Assembly: GCF_000237325.1 (NCBI RefSeq)
Contig: NC_017542.1
Coordinates: 2,886,501 to 2,950,500 of the forward strand
Direction: 5' to 3'
Length of the DNA stretch: 64,000 nt
DNA from: Paenibacillus polymyxa M1
GTDB taxonomy: Bacteria; Bacillota; Bacilli; Paenibacillales; Paenibacillaceae
The number at the start of each line of letters is the position of its first letter. The first letter of the stretch is position 1. Positions 41,938 to 50,587 of this stretch are shown here, piece by piece. Under the pieces are notes generated by a model. The model searched no databases. It was given only the letters and a program-made list of their open reading frames with translations, and was not told where the DNA came from. A program made the translations under genes and the position numbers.

Positions 41938-42321
41938 GTGTACTACAATCTGGTACCTACGCTAACTCATTGCAGGCTTATGCACAATCGGGAGTCTTTT
42001 GTTAATGCACAAGCGACTCGGCAGGAACCGGATATGACGGGAATCTGGCGAGGCAACGATGGAAGCGTGTACTACATTCGGCATGATGACCCCCATGTCT
42101 GGTGGGCAGGATTTAGCGACAACGGCAGTGGGCAAAACTGGACACACGTGTTTCATGGAATTCGACAGATTGGACCAGAGGGAGTGGTAATCTCAGGAAA
42201 TTGGGCCGATGTACCGCGTGGAAGGAACAAGAACAACGGTACCTTGGTCTTAACCCGTAGTGAAGACCAGTTGACCAAGGTATCCGGTGGAATTATCACA
42301 ACTACATGGCAACGATGGTAA
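41938..42321 (+). CDS. Small paralogous protein A, unknown function
   Basis: 127 residues from a GTG at 41938 (AGAGGAG eight bases upstream), starting VYYNLVPTLTH like its neighbour. Core pattern: DMTGIWRGNDGSVYYIRHDD, HVWWAGFSDNGSGQNWTHVF, GNWADVPRGRNKNNGTLVL. This is a one-domain, beta-rich protein with many Trp, Gly and Asn, no signal peptide and no Cys. Similar single-domain proteins occur in many soil bacteria and I know of no function. It differs from protein B by the insertion LMHNRESFVNAQATRQEP and a shorter C-terminus. Confidence 0.75.
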   Translation: MYYNLVPTLTHCRLMHNRESFVNAQATRQEPDMTGIWRGNDGSVYYIRHDDPHVWWAGFSDNGSGQNWTHVFHGIRQIGPEGVVISGNWADVPRGRNKNNGTLVLTRSEDQLTKVSGGIITTTWQRW

Positions 42322-42384
42322 AGCAAGCTGCTGTTGTGGACTTATGCTGTAACGAATAATAAATTCAATAGAGGAGTGCAACCT

Positions 42385-42741
42385 ATGTACTACAATCAGG
42401 TACCTACACTAACTCATTGGAGGCAACCTGCGTATGATTTGACAGGAACCTGGCAAGGCGACGATGGAGGCATATACTACATTCGGCACCTTAATAACAA
42501 TAGGATCTGGTGGACAGGATTAAGCGACAACGGCAGTGGTCATAATTGGACCAATGTGTTGGAAGGGGAAGTGACTTATGATCCGACCGGGGCGGTGGAA
42601 GTCAGCGGACAATGGTATGATGTACCCCGTGGAACGAACAGGGGCAGCGGTATCTTGGGCTTTTCTGTACGACTTGGTGATCTCGTCAAAACATACCAAA
42701 GCAGTGGATTTGGTGCGAATATTTTGAGGAAAATATCATAG
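42385..42741 (+). CDS. Small paralogous protein B, unknown function
   Basis: 118 residues from the ATG at 42385 (AGAGGAG eight bases upstream). The pattern matches protein A: DLTGTWQGDDGGIYYIRHLN, RIWWTGLSDNGSGHNWTNVL, GQWYDVPRGTNRGSGILGF and the tail KTYQSSGFGANILRKIS, which looks like the standard ending. The fold is probably a small beta-barrel or lipocalin-like sandwich with a Trp-rich face. It is unlikely to be secreted, as there is no signal peptide. It was produced by tandem duplication with gene A, and the conservation of both reading frames argues that both are used. Confidence 0.78.
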   Translation: MYYNQVPTLTHWRQPAYDLTGTWQGDDGGIYYIRHLNNNRIWWTGLSDNGSGHNWTNVLEGEVTYDPTGAVEVSGQWYDVPRGTNRGSGILGFSVRLGDLVKTYQSSGFGANILRKIS

Positions 42742-42892
42742 TTGGTTGAGGGCACCCGAAAACAGGTCCTTTTACGTTTAAGCCCTCACTTTTACCTTCC
42801 CTCCAGTGTACTTGTCCAATAATAGATGAACTTCGGGACGAGGATGGCCGAGCAAATTGGCATGCTTTTGGACCGGAAATTGTGAATCTGGG

Positions 42893-42929
42893 CAAAAAAA
42901 GAGTAGCAGACGTATCTATCTGCTACTCT
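42893..42929 (-). terminator. Terminator behind the Gfo/Idh pair
   Basis: GAGTAGCAGA pairs with TCTGCTACTC; the minus strand continues TTTTTTT. It lies 60 bp past the stop of the minus-strand Gfo/Idh gene. Confidence 0.85.
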
Positions 42930-42988
42930 CAAATCCATGAGTCAGAAGCAGCTCAAGCGAGTTGCTTCTTCAATTTCAGGTACAAGCA

Positions 42989-43984
42989 TTAAAGATTGTG
43001 TTTATCGGGACCAAACACAAGATTGGCCGACTGTTTGGCCTTCTCAATGACATTCATGACCTTTTCGCTATGTTCAAGCATATCCGAGACTTTTTCCAAA
43101 TCATTTTCTCGGATGATACGTTCGAATTCAACGAATTCGTCATACATACGATGCGAATGATCTTTTAGGTCCACCTGGATGGGCGTTTCCTTATTAGGAG
43201 TGTATTCAAAATAATCGCATATATTAGCTGAACTCGCCATGTGTACATAGCCTTTATTGCCTTGAATGTTCACTGCATTGGGTGCCGTACTGTCTTTTGA
43301 ACCTATGCAAACACACTTAAAATCGCCGTAATCAAGCAGCAGTATGCCTGAAGTGTCAATTCCACGTTCCATGTTCGCCAAATATTCTACCTTCTTAGGG
43401 CTCCCGAAGAGGCCAACAACAAAATGAATATTGTATAAATTGATATCCATCAAGGCTCCGCCAGACATTTCCGGATTAAACGCAGGCTGGATTACTCCCG
43501 CTTTAAAAGCCTCATACCGGGATGAATATTGAGAATAGTTGCATTCAACTATTTTAATCTCGCCAAGTTTAGGCAGATACTCCTTTATGGACAAATAATT
43601 TTTCAAATATTGATTCGTAATAGCTTCCACCAATACCAGTTTTCTTTGCTGAGCAATTTCTTTTAGCTCTAGAAATTCATGCACATTGGATGTAAATGGC
43701 TTCTCACATATGACATGTTTACCACTCAGTAATGCTTCTTTGGCATATGAATAATGGAGATGATTAGGCAAACCAATATAGACAGTATCTACGTCGTTAT
43801 TCCTCAGCATTTTGCTGTAATCCGAATAAATCTGAGAGATTCCATATCTATGTTGCCAAGCTAGTAATTTCTCTTCATGGCTAGGCCTAGAACAAATGGC
43901 CTTTAATAAGATCGTCGGGATTTCCTGAATAAAGCTCAATAGATCCCCTACGATCATTCCTGCTCCGACAATTCCCAATTTCAT
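42989..43984 (-). CDS. Gfo/Idh/MocA-family oxidoreductase
   Basis: 331 residues. LGIVGAGMIVGDLLSFI is the cofactor loop, CEKPFTSNVHEFLELKE holds the catalytic Lys, and GGALMDINLYNIHFVVGLFG the conserved active-site Asp/His region. It follows the upstream Gfo/Idh gene with a 1-bp gap, so the two are co-translated. Some members of this length act on inositol or on trans-1,2-dihydrobenzene-1,2-diol-type compounds. The substrate is unknown. The divergent RpiR-type gene probably controls the pair. Confidence 0.87.
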   Translation of the reverse strand: MKLGIVGAGMIVGDLLSFIQEIPTILLKAICSRPSHEEKLLAWQHRYGISQIYSDYSKMLRNNDVDTVYIGLPNHLHYSYAKEALLSGKHVICEKPFTSNVHEFLELKEIAQQRKLVLVEAITNQYLKNYLSIKEYLPKLGEIKIVECNYSQYSSRYEAFKAGVIQPAFNPEMSGGALMDINLYNIHFVVGLFGSPKKVEYLANMERGIDTSGILLLDYGDFKCVCIGSKDSTAPNAVNIQGNKGYVHMASSANICDYFEYTPNKETPIQVDLKDHSHRMYDEFVEFERIIRENDLEKVSDMLEHSEKVMNVIEKAKQSANLVFGPDKHNL

Positions 43985-43985
43985 T

Positions 43986-45005
43986 CTAGTTACACTCCTC
44001 TATACCCTTCTCAAGTATTTCCATTGAAGTTATGGTTTCTTCATCTGTAATCGCTTTTTCTTTGCCGTGTATGATCGAATGATAGAGATCGTCATACACT
44101 CGGGCATAATCTCCTTTTTCAGAAACAACTTTTTCTTCATGGTACTGACCATCATCATCCAGGTACGTTAAAATGCCATAATGCTCAGGCTGGTCGATGC
44201 CAAAATCGGCGTGTCCCTTAGGTAGATAGTATAATTTAAGATGCTCCTCCTGACGATCCTTTGTCTGCTTTATAAAAACGCCTTTTTTGCCGTATACTAC
44301 AAAACTCGGCCGCTCTTTTAAACGAAAAAAGCTGGATTTAATGGATACCTTGAGTGAGGGATAATAAAAATCCAGATCAAAATAGTCATTCATTCTTCCA
44401 GAACCGAGCAATTGGCGCACGTCGTAATGGATCGTGTCAGGTTTCCCAAAATAGGAAAGAACCTGGTCAATGGTATGAGCGCCATGTCCATAGAGGTAAC
44501 TGTTATATTTGGAAAAATGAGAGGTGGAGTTGGGGGTTTCAGGGCGGTAATAATCAAAATGCATTTCCACCTCCAACAAATCACCGAGTTTTCCTGATTC
44601 AATGACCTTCTTGGTAGTGAGAAAATCCGAATCGTATCGTCTGTTTTGGTAGCACTGTATAATCAGATTTTTCTCTTTGGCATATTGGAAGATGGACACT
44701 GCTTCTTCTTTCGTTAACATAAAGGGTTTCTCAATAAGTACATTTTTTCCGTGGTCGAGTGCCATTTTCGCATAAGTGTAGTGGGATTCTACAGGTGTAC
44801 AGACAACAATCAACTGAATTTCCTTATCGTTCATTAAAGATTCAAGATGATCTGTATACTGCACGCCAGGAATTTTCTCCCACTCCCCTTTATCTGGATT
44901 ACGGGCGTAGATCGTCTTTACTTTCAAATGATCTCTGGTCAATGAAAAAGGCAGATGATACCGATTGGTGCTTTTGCCATTCCCAATATAACCGATGGTA
45001 AGCAT
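43986..45005 (-). CDS. Gfo/Idh/MocA-family oxidoreductase
   Basis: 339 residues from the ATG at 45005, seven bases after GGGGGA; an in-frame start at 45032 has no ribosome site. LTIGYIGNGKSTNRYHLPF is a variant cofactor loop, IEKPFMLTKEEAVSIF the catalytic Lys block, and YQNRRYDSDFL and YGHGAHTIDQVLSYFGKP the substrate region. It resembles YvaA/IolW-like NADP-dependent inositol dehydrogenases in these blocks. It precedes a second Gfo/Idh gene and diverges from the RpiR-type gene 180 bp away. Confidence 0.87.
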   Translation of the reverse strand: MLTIGYIGNGKSTNRYHLPFSLTRDHLKVKTIYARNPDKGEWEKIPGVQYTDHLESLMNDKEIQLIVVCTPVESHYTYAKMALDHGKNVLIEKPFMLTKEEAVSIFQYAKEKNLIIQCYQNRRYDSDFLTTKKVIESGKLGDLLEVEMHFDYYRPETPNSTSHFSKYNSYLYGHGAHTIDQVLSYFGKPDTIHYDVRQLLGSGRMNDYFDLDFYYPSLKVSIKSSFFRLKERPSFVVYGKKGVFIKQTKDRQEEHLKLYYLPKGHADFGIDQPEHYGILTYLDDDGQYHEEKVVSEKGDYARVYDDLYHSIIHGKEKAITDEETITSMEILEKGIEECN

Positions 45006-45185
45006 ATTAATTCCCCCTAGGCTCTTTTTCATTTATTATAGTAGAAGAACGTCGATCGTAAATAATTTGCCATCAAAACGGTACATTTAACCGAATATTT
45101 GTAAGCATGACGGCTTGTTTTTAAACAAAATGTTTATTGGGTATCTTTTATCAAACGTTATTTCAATTGAACCGGGGGGAACCTG

Positions 45186-46052
45186 TTGAAAATACTGATG
45201 CAATTATCAGAAATGCAAAACTTTACACCAAACGAAAAAAGCATTGCTTCCTACATTTTGGTCCACAAGGAATCGATCCTGCACTTAAATATTCAGGAGC
45301 TTGCCAAAGCTACGTATACTTCGCATTCCGCCATTAATCGATTAATTCACAAACTTGGGCTATCCGGCTTCAAGGAGTTTATAATAAAACTCGCTCGGGA
45401 ATTCCAGCAAGATACCCAGAATATTTCTAATGTAGACCCCAACTATCCATTCGGGTTTGATGAAACCCCACTTCAAGTGGCGAAAGAAATTGCTGAATTA
45501 ATGAAGGAAACGATTGAAAAAAACTTTACATTCATGGATGATCACTTGCTGTCACAAACAGCCCAGTTACTGGATCAAGCAAATAGGATCTTTATATATG
45601 CGTTAGGCGATTCACAAATCCGAGCAAAAAGTTTTCAGAATAAATTAGTAAAAATCAACAAGTATGTGGTTATAGCCACGGAGCTGTCTGAATGGGCTTA
45701 CCATACGGCTAATCTAACTTCAGAAGATTGCGCTATTTTCTTAACTTACCACGGTAAGTCACCGATTTTTTTAAAAGCGGCACGACATTTTACGCGTGAG
45801 AATATCCCTTTTATCACCATTACAGCTACCAATCAAAGTGAATTGGCCAAACGAAGTAGTATATGTATCCAGGTGCCTAATGACGAAGTAAAGCATGCCA
45901 AGATTGGTACTTTTTCGTCGCAAATTGCCTTTGACTATGTATTAAACGTGATTTACTCCTGTATCTATAAAATCGACTACTTGAAAAATATGCAAACCCT
46001 GACACAATCGTTGGAGAATTCGCATCTCAACGACATGATGAATGACGTGTAG
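45186..46052 (+). CDS. MurR/RpiR-family transcriptional regulator
   Basis: 288 residues from a TTG at 45186, six bases after a run of six G; ATG at 45198 is an alternative. The N-terminal HTH is NIQELAKATYTSHSAINRLI followed by HKLGLSGFKEF. The C-terminal SIS domain has IFIYALGDSQIRAKSFQNKL and FLTYHGKSPIFLKAARHF, the sugar-phosphate site. RpiR proteins control sugar and amino-sugar catabolism in response to phosphorylated sugars. It diverges from the Gfo/Idh pair, which is the obvious target. Confidence 0.9.
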   Translation: MKILMQLSEMQNFTPNEKSIASYILVHKESILHLNIQELAKATYTSHSAINRLIHKLGLSGFKEFIIKLAREFQQDTQNISNVDPNYPFGFDETPLQVAKEIAELMKETIEKNFTFMDDHLLSQTAQLLDQANRIFIYALGDSQIRAKSFQNKLVKINKYVVIATELSEWAYHTANLTSEDCAIFLTYHGKSPIFLKAARHFTRENIPFITITATNQSELAKRSSICIQVPNDEVKHAKIGTFSSQIAFDYVLNVIYSCIYKIDYLKNMQTLTQSLENSHLNDMMNDV

Positions 46053-46123
46053 AGGGTTCAGCTTCTCTCTAACTGCAAAATAAGCGGCAATTTATAATTA
46101 TATATGGTTGTTCTTCGACAAAT

Positions 46124-46159
46124 AAGGTCTAGTTAGTTTTATGCTAACTAGACCTTTTT
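46124..46159. terminator. Bidirectional terminator between RpiR and ArsR genes
   Basis: AAGGTCTAGTTAG and CTAACTAGACCTT form a perfect 13-bp stem with T-rich flanks; it serves the converging transcripts. Confidence 0.85.
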
Positions 46160-46162
46160 CTT

Positions 46163-46468
46163 TTATTGCTTCAAGCCCATCAGTACGGCCGACAGCAAGC
46201 TAGGAAAGCGTTCATTCAAATCATCGTAACGGATAGAGATAAAGCGTTGGGTTCCCTCTATTCTCGTATGAATGACCCCTGATTCCCGAAGAACCTTAAA
46301 ATGATGAGACAAGGTTGACTTTGGAGCTGAAATATCTATCGAGCTACAGGATTGCTCCCCTTTTTCGTCTAAAATCTGGATGATATTAAGCCGAATGGGG
46401 TCACTTAGAGCATATAAAACTGTAGGTAGAGTAATTTCAATTACGTTGGGATGATACAGCGTTCTCAA
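46163..46468 (-). CDS. ArsR-family regulator
   Basis: 101 residues from a TTG start (AGGTGA seven bases upstream). The winged helix is ALSDPIRLNIIQIL, SAPKSTLSHHFKVLRESGV and EGTQRFISIRYDDL. The only two Cys-related features are a single SCSSIDIS, so the usual CxC metal site is not obvious; it may sense something other than arsenic or cadmium. It is divergent from the MFS gene, with a palindrome between them. Confidence 0.88.
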   Translation of the reverse strand: MRTLYHPNVIEITLPTVLYALSDPIRLNIIQILDEKGEQSCSSIDISAPKSTLSHHFKVLRESGVIHTRIEGTQRFISIRYDDLNERFPSLLSAVLMGLKQ

Positions 46469-46506
46469 GATCCGTTCACCTGCCTAACAAAGAATTATAG
46501 TTGCAT

Positions 46507-46528
46507 TATAGCATATTGGAATGCTATA
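46507..46528. promoter_or_regulatory. Palindromic operator between ArsR and MFS genes
   Basis: TATAGCAT..ATGCTATA is a perfect 8-bp inverted repeat around six bases, placed between divergent genes and about 50 bp from the MFS start. This is the expected site for the ArsR-type protein. Confidence 0.7.
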
Positions 46529-46579
46529 TTTCTATTATTCTAAAATATTCGAACTATAGAACAAATGGAGGGTTTCGTT

Positions 46580-47743
46580 TTGAATAAAATTATCACCTTG
46601 TTTTTCTTGATCATGTTTTTCATTGGTACAGATACGTTCATTGTGTCGCCTCTTCTACCTATTCTTCGTGAAAGCTTCGGCATTTCTATCGAACAATCGG
46701 GCTGGATTGTTTCAGCCTATGCTTTAGGGTATGCTCTGTTTGCCTTAATTGCAGGACCGTTGTCAGATGCATGGAATCGAAAAAAAGTACTACTGTTCGG
46801 CTTACTTGGTTTTGGTATCTTCACTCTACTTTGCGGCTTTGCCGTTGATTTTTGGACCATGTTTGCTTTTCGCTTATTGGCTGGCATTAGTGCCGCTTTT
46901 GCCTCACCTCAAGTTTGGGCAGCCATTCCTCAGTTAGTTCAACCACATAAAGTGTTAAAAGCCATGGGAGTTGTCACCGCAGGATTAGCTTTTTCCCAAA
47001 TGCTGGGCGTGCCCATTGGCAGCTATCTCGCTACCGCCGGGTGGCAAACACCCTTTATTATGATTGGTTGCTGCACCTTCCTGATCGTTATTTGGACTGC
47101 TGTTCTCTTGCCCGCCTTGCCTCCTTCTATACAGAAGCAAAAGGCTCTCTCGATTAGGAACAGATACCGTTCATTGCTGCAGGGGTCAACACCTAAGGTC
47201 GCTTTTCTGGCCTACTTCCTGTTCCAACTCGGAAATTTTGCTGCCTTCTCTTTTATTGGCACATGGCTGTCCGACAAATTCAGCCTCAATGTTGCAAATA
47301 TTGGTACGGTGATATTATTCCTTGGTTTAGGAAATACGATCAGCAGCTTATTTGGGAGCAGCTTAGTTAACAAAGTGGGGCCTAAGCACTCTTTGATCTA
47401 TGGCGTAATTTTCATCGGTCTGCTTTATTTGCTTCTGCCCTATTTACCTAGTGTGACCTATGTCGAAATTACATATTTTCTGATCTTCCTTATCCTTGGA
47501 ATGATTTTTCCGCTTATGATGAGTATGCTTCAAACCTTGTCTGCCACAGCACGCGGAACAGTCTCATCACTTGCCAATTCTTCTATGTATTTTGGAACAA
47601 TGGTTGGCTCTTTCACAGCAGGAATGCTATACGCGCACAGCGGTGGTTTTATTTCCGTTAGCCTGTTTTCTGTGATTTGTTTCGGTGTGTCACTAATCTT
47701 GTTCATACGTAGCGGGGTTTTACTAGGTCTAAGACTAAAATAG
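46580..47743 (+). CDS. MFS efflux transporter (DHA1 type)
   Basis: 387 residues from a TTG at 46580 with GGAGGG six bases upstream; ATG at 46565 would place the ribosome site inside the gene. Twelve membrane helices. GPLSDAWNRKKVLLFGL is motif A after helix 2, and AFSQMLGVPIGSYLA resembles motif C of antiporters. The family exports drugs or sugars in exchange for protons. The divergent ArsR-type gene and palindrome suggest induction by its substrate. A GC-rich hairpin follows. Confidence 0.88.
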   Translation: MNKIITLFFLIMFFIGTDTFIVSPLLPILRESFGISIEQSGWIVSAYALGYALFALIAGPLSDAWNRKKVLLFGLLGFGIFTLLCGFAVDFWTMFAFRLLAGISAAFASPQVWAAIPQLVQPHKVLKAMGVVTAGLAFSQMLGVPIGSYLATAGWQTPFIMIGCCTFLIVIWTAVLLPALPPSIQKQKALSIRNRYRSLLQGSTPKVAFLAYFLFQLGNFAAFSFIGTWLSDKFSLNVANIGTVILFLGLGNTISSLFGSSLVNKVGPKHSLIYGVIFIGLLYLLLPYLPSVTYVEITYFLIFLILGMIFPLMMSMLQTLSATARGTVSSLANSSMYFGTMVGSFTAGMLYAHSGGFISVSLFSVICFGVSLILFIRSGVLLGLRLK

Positions 47744-47810
47744 AAACGAGTAACCTTAAAAATCGACATAAGCTCTATCTTTGGGCCAGGAAAAGAACTT
47801 ATATTATTAG

Positions 47811-47833
47811 AAAAGCCGCCAATATGGCGGCTT
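47811..47833. terminator. Terminator between the MFS and DAO genes
   Basis: AAGCCGCC and GGCGGCTT form a perfect 8-bp stem with a 5-base loop, with A-rich and T-rich flanks, so it serves both converging genes. Confidence 0.75.
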
Positions 47834-47867
47834 CTTATGCATATCTACTGTTGTCCAGCTTCTAGGA

Positions 47868-48995
47868 TCAATCTTCATCAATAGCATTTCGAATATCATA
47901 ATCATCGATGTTGATATCCAAAGCCATTCCCAGTGCTAACTTTGCCAGTTGGCTTCCAATAAAGGGACCCATGGTCAGCCCGGATGCTCCAAGCCCATTG
48001 GCAGCTATAAGGCCGTTCCAGCCAGGCACAGCTCCAAGCACCGGTAGAAAACCGGGGGTAAAAGGACGGAAACCGACTCTTACCTCCTGAAAAGTGCTAT
48101 TTGCCAAACCAGGTGCTAATTCTAAACCTTTATTTAGGATTTCCTGCATTCCACCTGCTGTTACTCTTGTATCGTAGCCTTCGATTTCATTTTCGTGAGT
48201 CGCACCTATTACGATCTTCTGTTGATCAAACGCCAACAAATACTGGTCAGAAGGCGGTATGATTACAGGCCAGGTGCCTGTATCTTGTCCGGCAGGGATC
48301 TGCAAATGCATGATTTGTGCCTTTTGAAAACTAACTTTAAAGCGAATGCCCAAAGGCAGCATCAGTTGATTGGCCCATGCACCAGCACAAACAATGACTA
48401 CGTCAGACGAAAAACTATGTCCATCGACCATTACTCCGGTTACATGGTCGGAATTATATTGAAGCACAGCATCCCCATGGATAAGGGTTGCCCCATTTCT
48501 TTGGGCTGATCGGATCAACGCGTCACGTAGCGCACGACCATCTATACGAGCGGCACCGCTAATATGAACAGAATGATATCGATCTTCTAATAAAGGAAAC
48601 TGTTCATGGGTTTCCTTTTCATTTAGTTGCGTAATTTCACCGATTTCCGGTGCATCTGTATGTCGTAAGTGTGCCCGTTCCTGCATTTTTTTGATTTTCT
48701 CCAAATCATCGTGAATACTGAGAGCCCCAACTTGAGCATAGCCAGTTTCTGTTTCTCCCTCGCTTTTGAGTTCTTCAATCAATTCGGGGTAAAAACGTGC
48801 GCCCGCTTTGGCTAGCTGGTACCAAGCCTGATTGCGTCGCTGTGATAGCCAGGGACAGATAATGCCAGCAGCTGCATCAGTCGCCTGTCCTTTATCTTTG
48901 CGGTCTACAAGAATGACATCAGCGCCCATTTTTGCTAACTGGTATGCTGTCGATGCCCCCAGAATTCCTGACCCGATTACGATAACCTTCTTCAT
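47868..48995 (-). CDS. FAD-dependent DAO-family oxidoreductase
   Basis: 375 residues. VIVIGSGILGASTAYQLA is the FAD-binding GxGxxG, VILVDRKDKGQATDAAAGI binds the ribose and pyrophosphate, and the end EVRVGFRPFTPGFLPVLGAV with LIAANGLGASGLTMGPF is the conserved flavin-contact part. Glycine oxidase, D-amino-acid dehydrogenase and similar amine oxidases share this. The substrate is not readable. It has no operon partner. Confidence 0.88.
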   Translation of the reverse strand: MKKVIVIGSGILGASTAYQLAKMGADVILVDRKDKGQATDAAAGIICPWLSQRRNQAWYQLAKAGARFYPELIEELKSEGETETGYAQVGALSIHDDLEKIKKMQERAHLRHTDAPEIGEITQLNEKETHEQFPLLEDRYHSVHISGAARIDGRALRDALIRSAQRNGATLIHGDAVLQYNSDHVTGVMVDGHSFSSDVVIVCAGAWANQLMLPLGIRFKVSFQKAQIMHLQIPAGQDTGTWPVIIPPSDQYLLAFDQQKIVIGATHENEIEGYDTRVTAGGMQEILNKGLELAPGLANSTFQEVRVGFRPFTPGFLPVLGAVPGWNGLIAANGLGASGLTMGPFIGSQLAKLALGMALDINIDDYDIRNAIDED

Positions 48996-49145
48996 GATTA
49001 CATCCCTTTCCTAAATCACTGTATCCATTATAGCGAATACTGCATGAATGCATAAAGTTTGAAACATTAATATTTCAATCCTTATAAAGTTCTTAGAATT
49101 GATCTGTAAAGTAGTTGTCAGAACGAATGAAAAGGATGAACTGAT

Positions 49146-49853
49146 ATGGATAATATTATTTTACAGACTAAAAATCTCTGCAAAACCTTTGGACGACAGC
49201 AGGCAGTGAACAACGTCGCGTTGTCTATTCAGGAGAATTCCGTGTATGGATTGCTCGGGCCAAATGGGGCAGGAAAATCAACTACCTTAAAAATGCTAAC
49301 CGGTATGCTACGCCCGACAGCCGGTGAAATTTTATTTCAAGGGAAACCTTGGTCCCGAAAAGATCTTGCTCAGATCGGCGCACTGATCGAAGCTCCTCCA
49401 CTCTATGAGAATTTGACAGCTAGAGAGAACCTGAAGGTTCGCACAACGTTGCTTGGACTACCTGATTCGCGGATTGATGAAGTGCTGAGCATTGTTGATT
49501 TGACCCATACCGGGAAAAAGCGCTCCGGCCAGTTCTCAATGGGTATGAAACAGCGGCTGGGCATTGCGATTGCTCTCCTCAATCATCCCAAGCTATTGAT
49601 CTTAGATGAGCCAACCAATGGACTAGACCCCATTGGTATTCAGGAGCAACGTGAGCTAATTCGCTCCTTCCCGAAGCGAGGAATTACTGTAATTCTTTCT
49701 AGTCATATCCTATCCGAAGTCGAACAAATCGTTGACCATGTCGGTATCATTGCCGGCGGCGTATTAGCTTATCAAGAGGCGGTCACTCCAGGGCAAAACC
49801 TGGAATCATTGTTCATGCAGATTGCACAGGAATACCGAAAGGGAGGTGAGTAG
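49146..49853 (+). CDS. Lantibiotic-immunity-type ABC ATPase (LanF-like)
   Basis: 235 residues. Walker A GPNGAGKST near 38, signature-like FSMGMKQRLG instead of LSGGQ, and Walker B LLILDEPTNGLD. The Q-loop has Glu (ALIEAPPLYENLTARENL), the E-loop described for lantibiotic-immunity NBDs such as NukF. It powers two permeases encoded downstream (49855 and 50588) that expel pore-forming peptides from the membrane. No precursor peptide or modification enzyme gene is in view. A two-component pair follows. This layout matches orphan CprABC-K-R-like resistance loci rather than a producer's immunity set. Confidence 0.9.
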   Translation: MDNIILQTKNLCKTFGRQQAVNNVALSIQENSVYGLLGPNGAGKSTTLKMLTGMLRPTAGEILFQGKPWSRKDLAQIGALIEAPPLYENLTARENLKVRTTLLGLPDSRIDEVLSIVDLTHTGKKRSGQFSMGMKQRLGIAIALLNHPKLLILDEPTNGLDPIGIQEQRELIRSFPKRGITVILSSHILSEVEQIVDHVGIIAGGVLAYQEAVTPGQNLESLFMQIAQEYRKGGE

Positions 49854-49854
49854 G

Positions 49855-50586
49855 ATGCAGCAATACATAGCCGCTGAACATCTAAAGTTAAGGCGCACCT
49901 TCACGAAAAAGTTGGTCTGGCTTGCCCCCATCGTTACTCTTACTCTGTGTACCGTGCTCATGGGGGGACGTATGCTCCAAAGCGCCAGCTACAATTGGTG
50001 GTATTTCATGCTGCTACCAGGTGCCCTCACCTTAATGTGCTCAGGAGTGATCCAAAAGGATGGCAAGAAGCTGAAATACCGTGCTGTCCTTGGCATATCT
50101 GTAGATTTGGCTCGGATATGGTACGGTAAAATCGGGGTTTGCGTAAGGCTCTTAATGGTTTCCTCTATTATCCTATTTATAGGGATAACTCTTGGCGGAT
50201 TCGTATTCTCAACTTCCGTGACACTAGCAGAAAGCGTCGCTGCAACTCTGCTACTCTTCATCACCTTTTTGTGGCAAGTTCCACTTTGCCTGTTCCTAAC
50301 GGATCGAATAGGCATGTTTGCCACCCTAATCATCAACATGCTGGGCAACGTAGCCTGCACCGTCTTGTTCGCTACGTCTTCTGTATGGTGGGCGGTACCC
50401 TATGCTATTCCAGCGCGATTGATGTGCGCCGTCATTCAAGTGCTGCCTAATGGGCTTTCCGTTCCTTCAGGAGATCCACTTTTGGATAGAGGCATAATTG
50501 TTCCCGGCCTGTTGATCACAGTATGTCTATTCATGATTCTGTCAGTGCTGACGGCCATGTCTTTCCGTAAACGGGAGGCTAAGTAA
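49855..50586 (+). CDS. ABC permease, lantibiotic-immunity type (LanE-like)
   Basis: 243 residues from the ATG at 49855, one base after the ATPase stop, with GGGAGG upstream. Six membrane helices. The start QQYIAAEHLKLRRTFTKKLV, with LKLRR, is the usual entry of LanE/MutE permeases. It forms half of a heterodimeric pore with the next gene. Expression is coupled to the ATPase gene. Confidence 0.87.
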   Translation: MQQYIAAEHLKLRRTFTKKLVWLAPIVTLTLCTVLMGGRMLQSASYNWWYFMLLPGALTLMCSGVIQKDGKKLKYRAVLGISVDLARIWYGKIGVCVRLLMVSSIILFIGITLGGFVFSTSVTLAESVAATLLLFITFLWQVPLCLFLTDRIGMFATLIINMLGNVACTVLFATSSVWWAVPYAIPARLMCAVIQVLPNGLSVPSGDPLLDRGIIVPGLLITVCLFMILSVLTAMSFRKREAK

Positions 50587-50587
50587 G

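Larger units (their letters stand above)
41893..42741 (+). repeat. Tandem duplication of a small gene with its leader
   Basis: Two units of about 410-430 bp, beginning near 41893 and 42337, share the leader (TATG.TGTAAC.AATAA, AATAGAGGAGTGC) and the first 13 codons almost base for base (TACTACAATC.GGTACCTAC, CTAACTCATTG). The coding parts are clearly related throughout. The first unit has an extra 13-15 residue insertion after THC and lacks the C-terminal tail of the second. Confidence 0.75.

Noticed and set aside
42686..42895. 69-codon minus-strand frame after the tandem paralogues
   Set aside because: It overlaps the end of paralogue B, has no ribosome site and no recognisable pattern.
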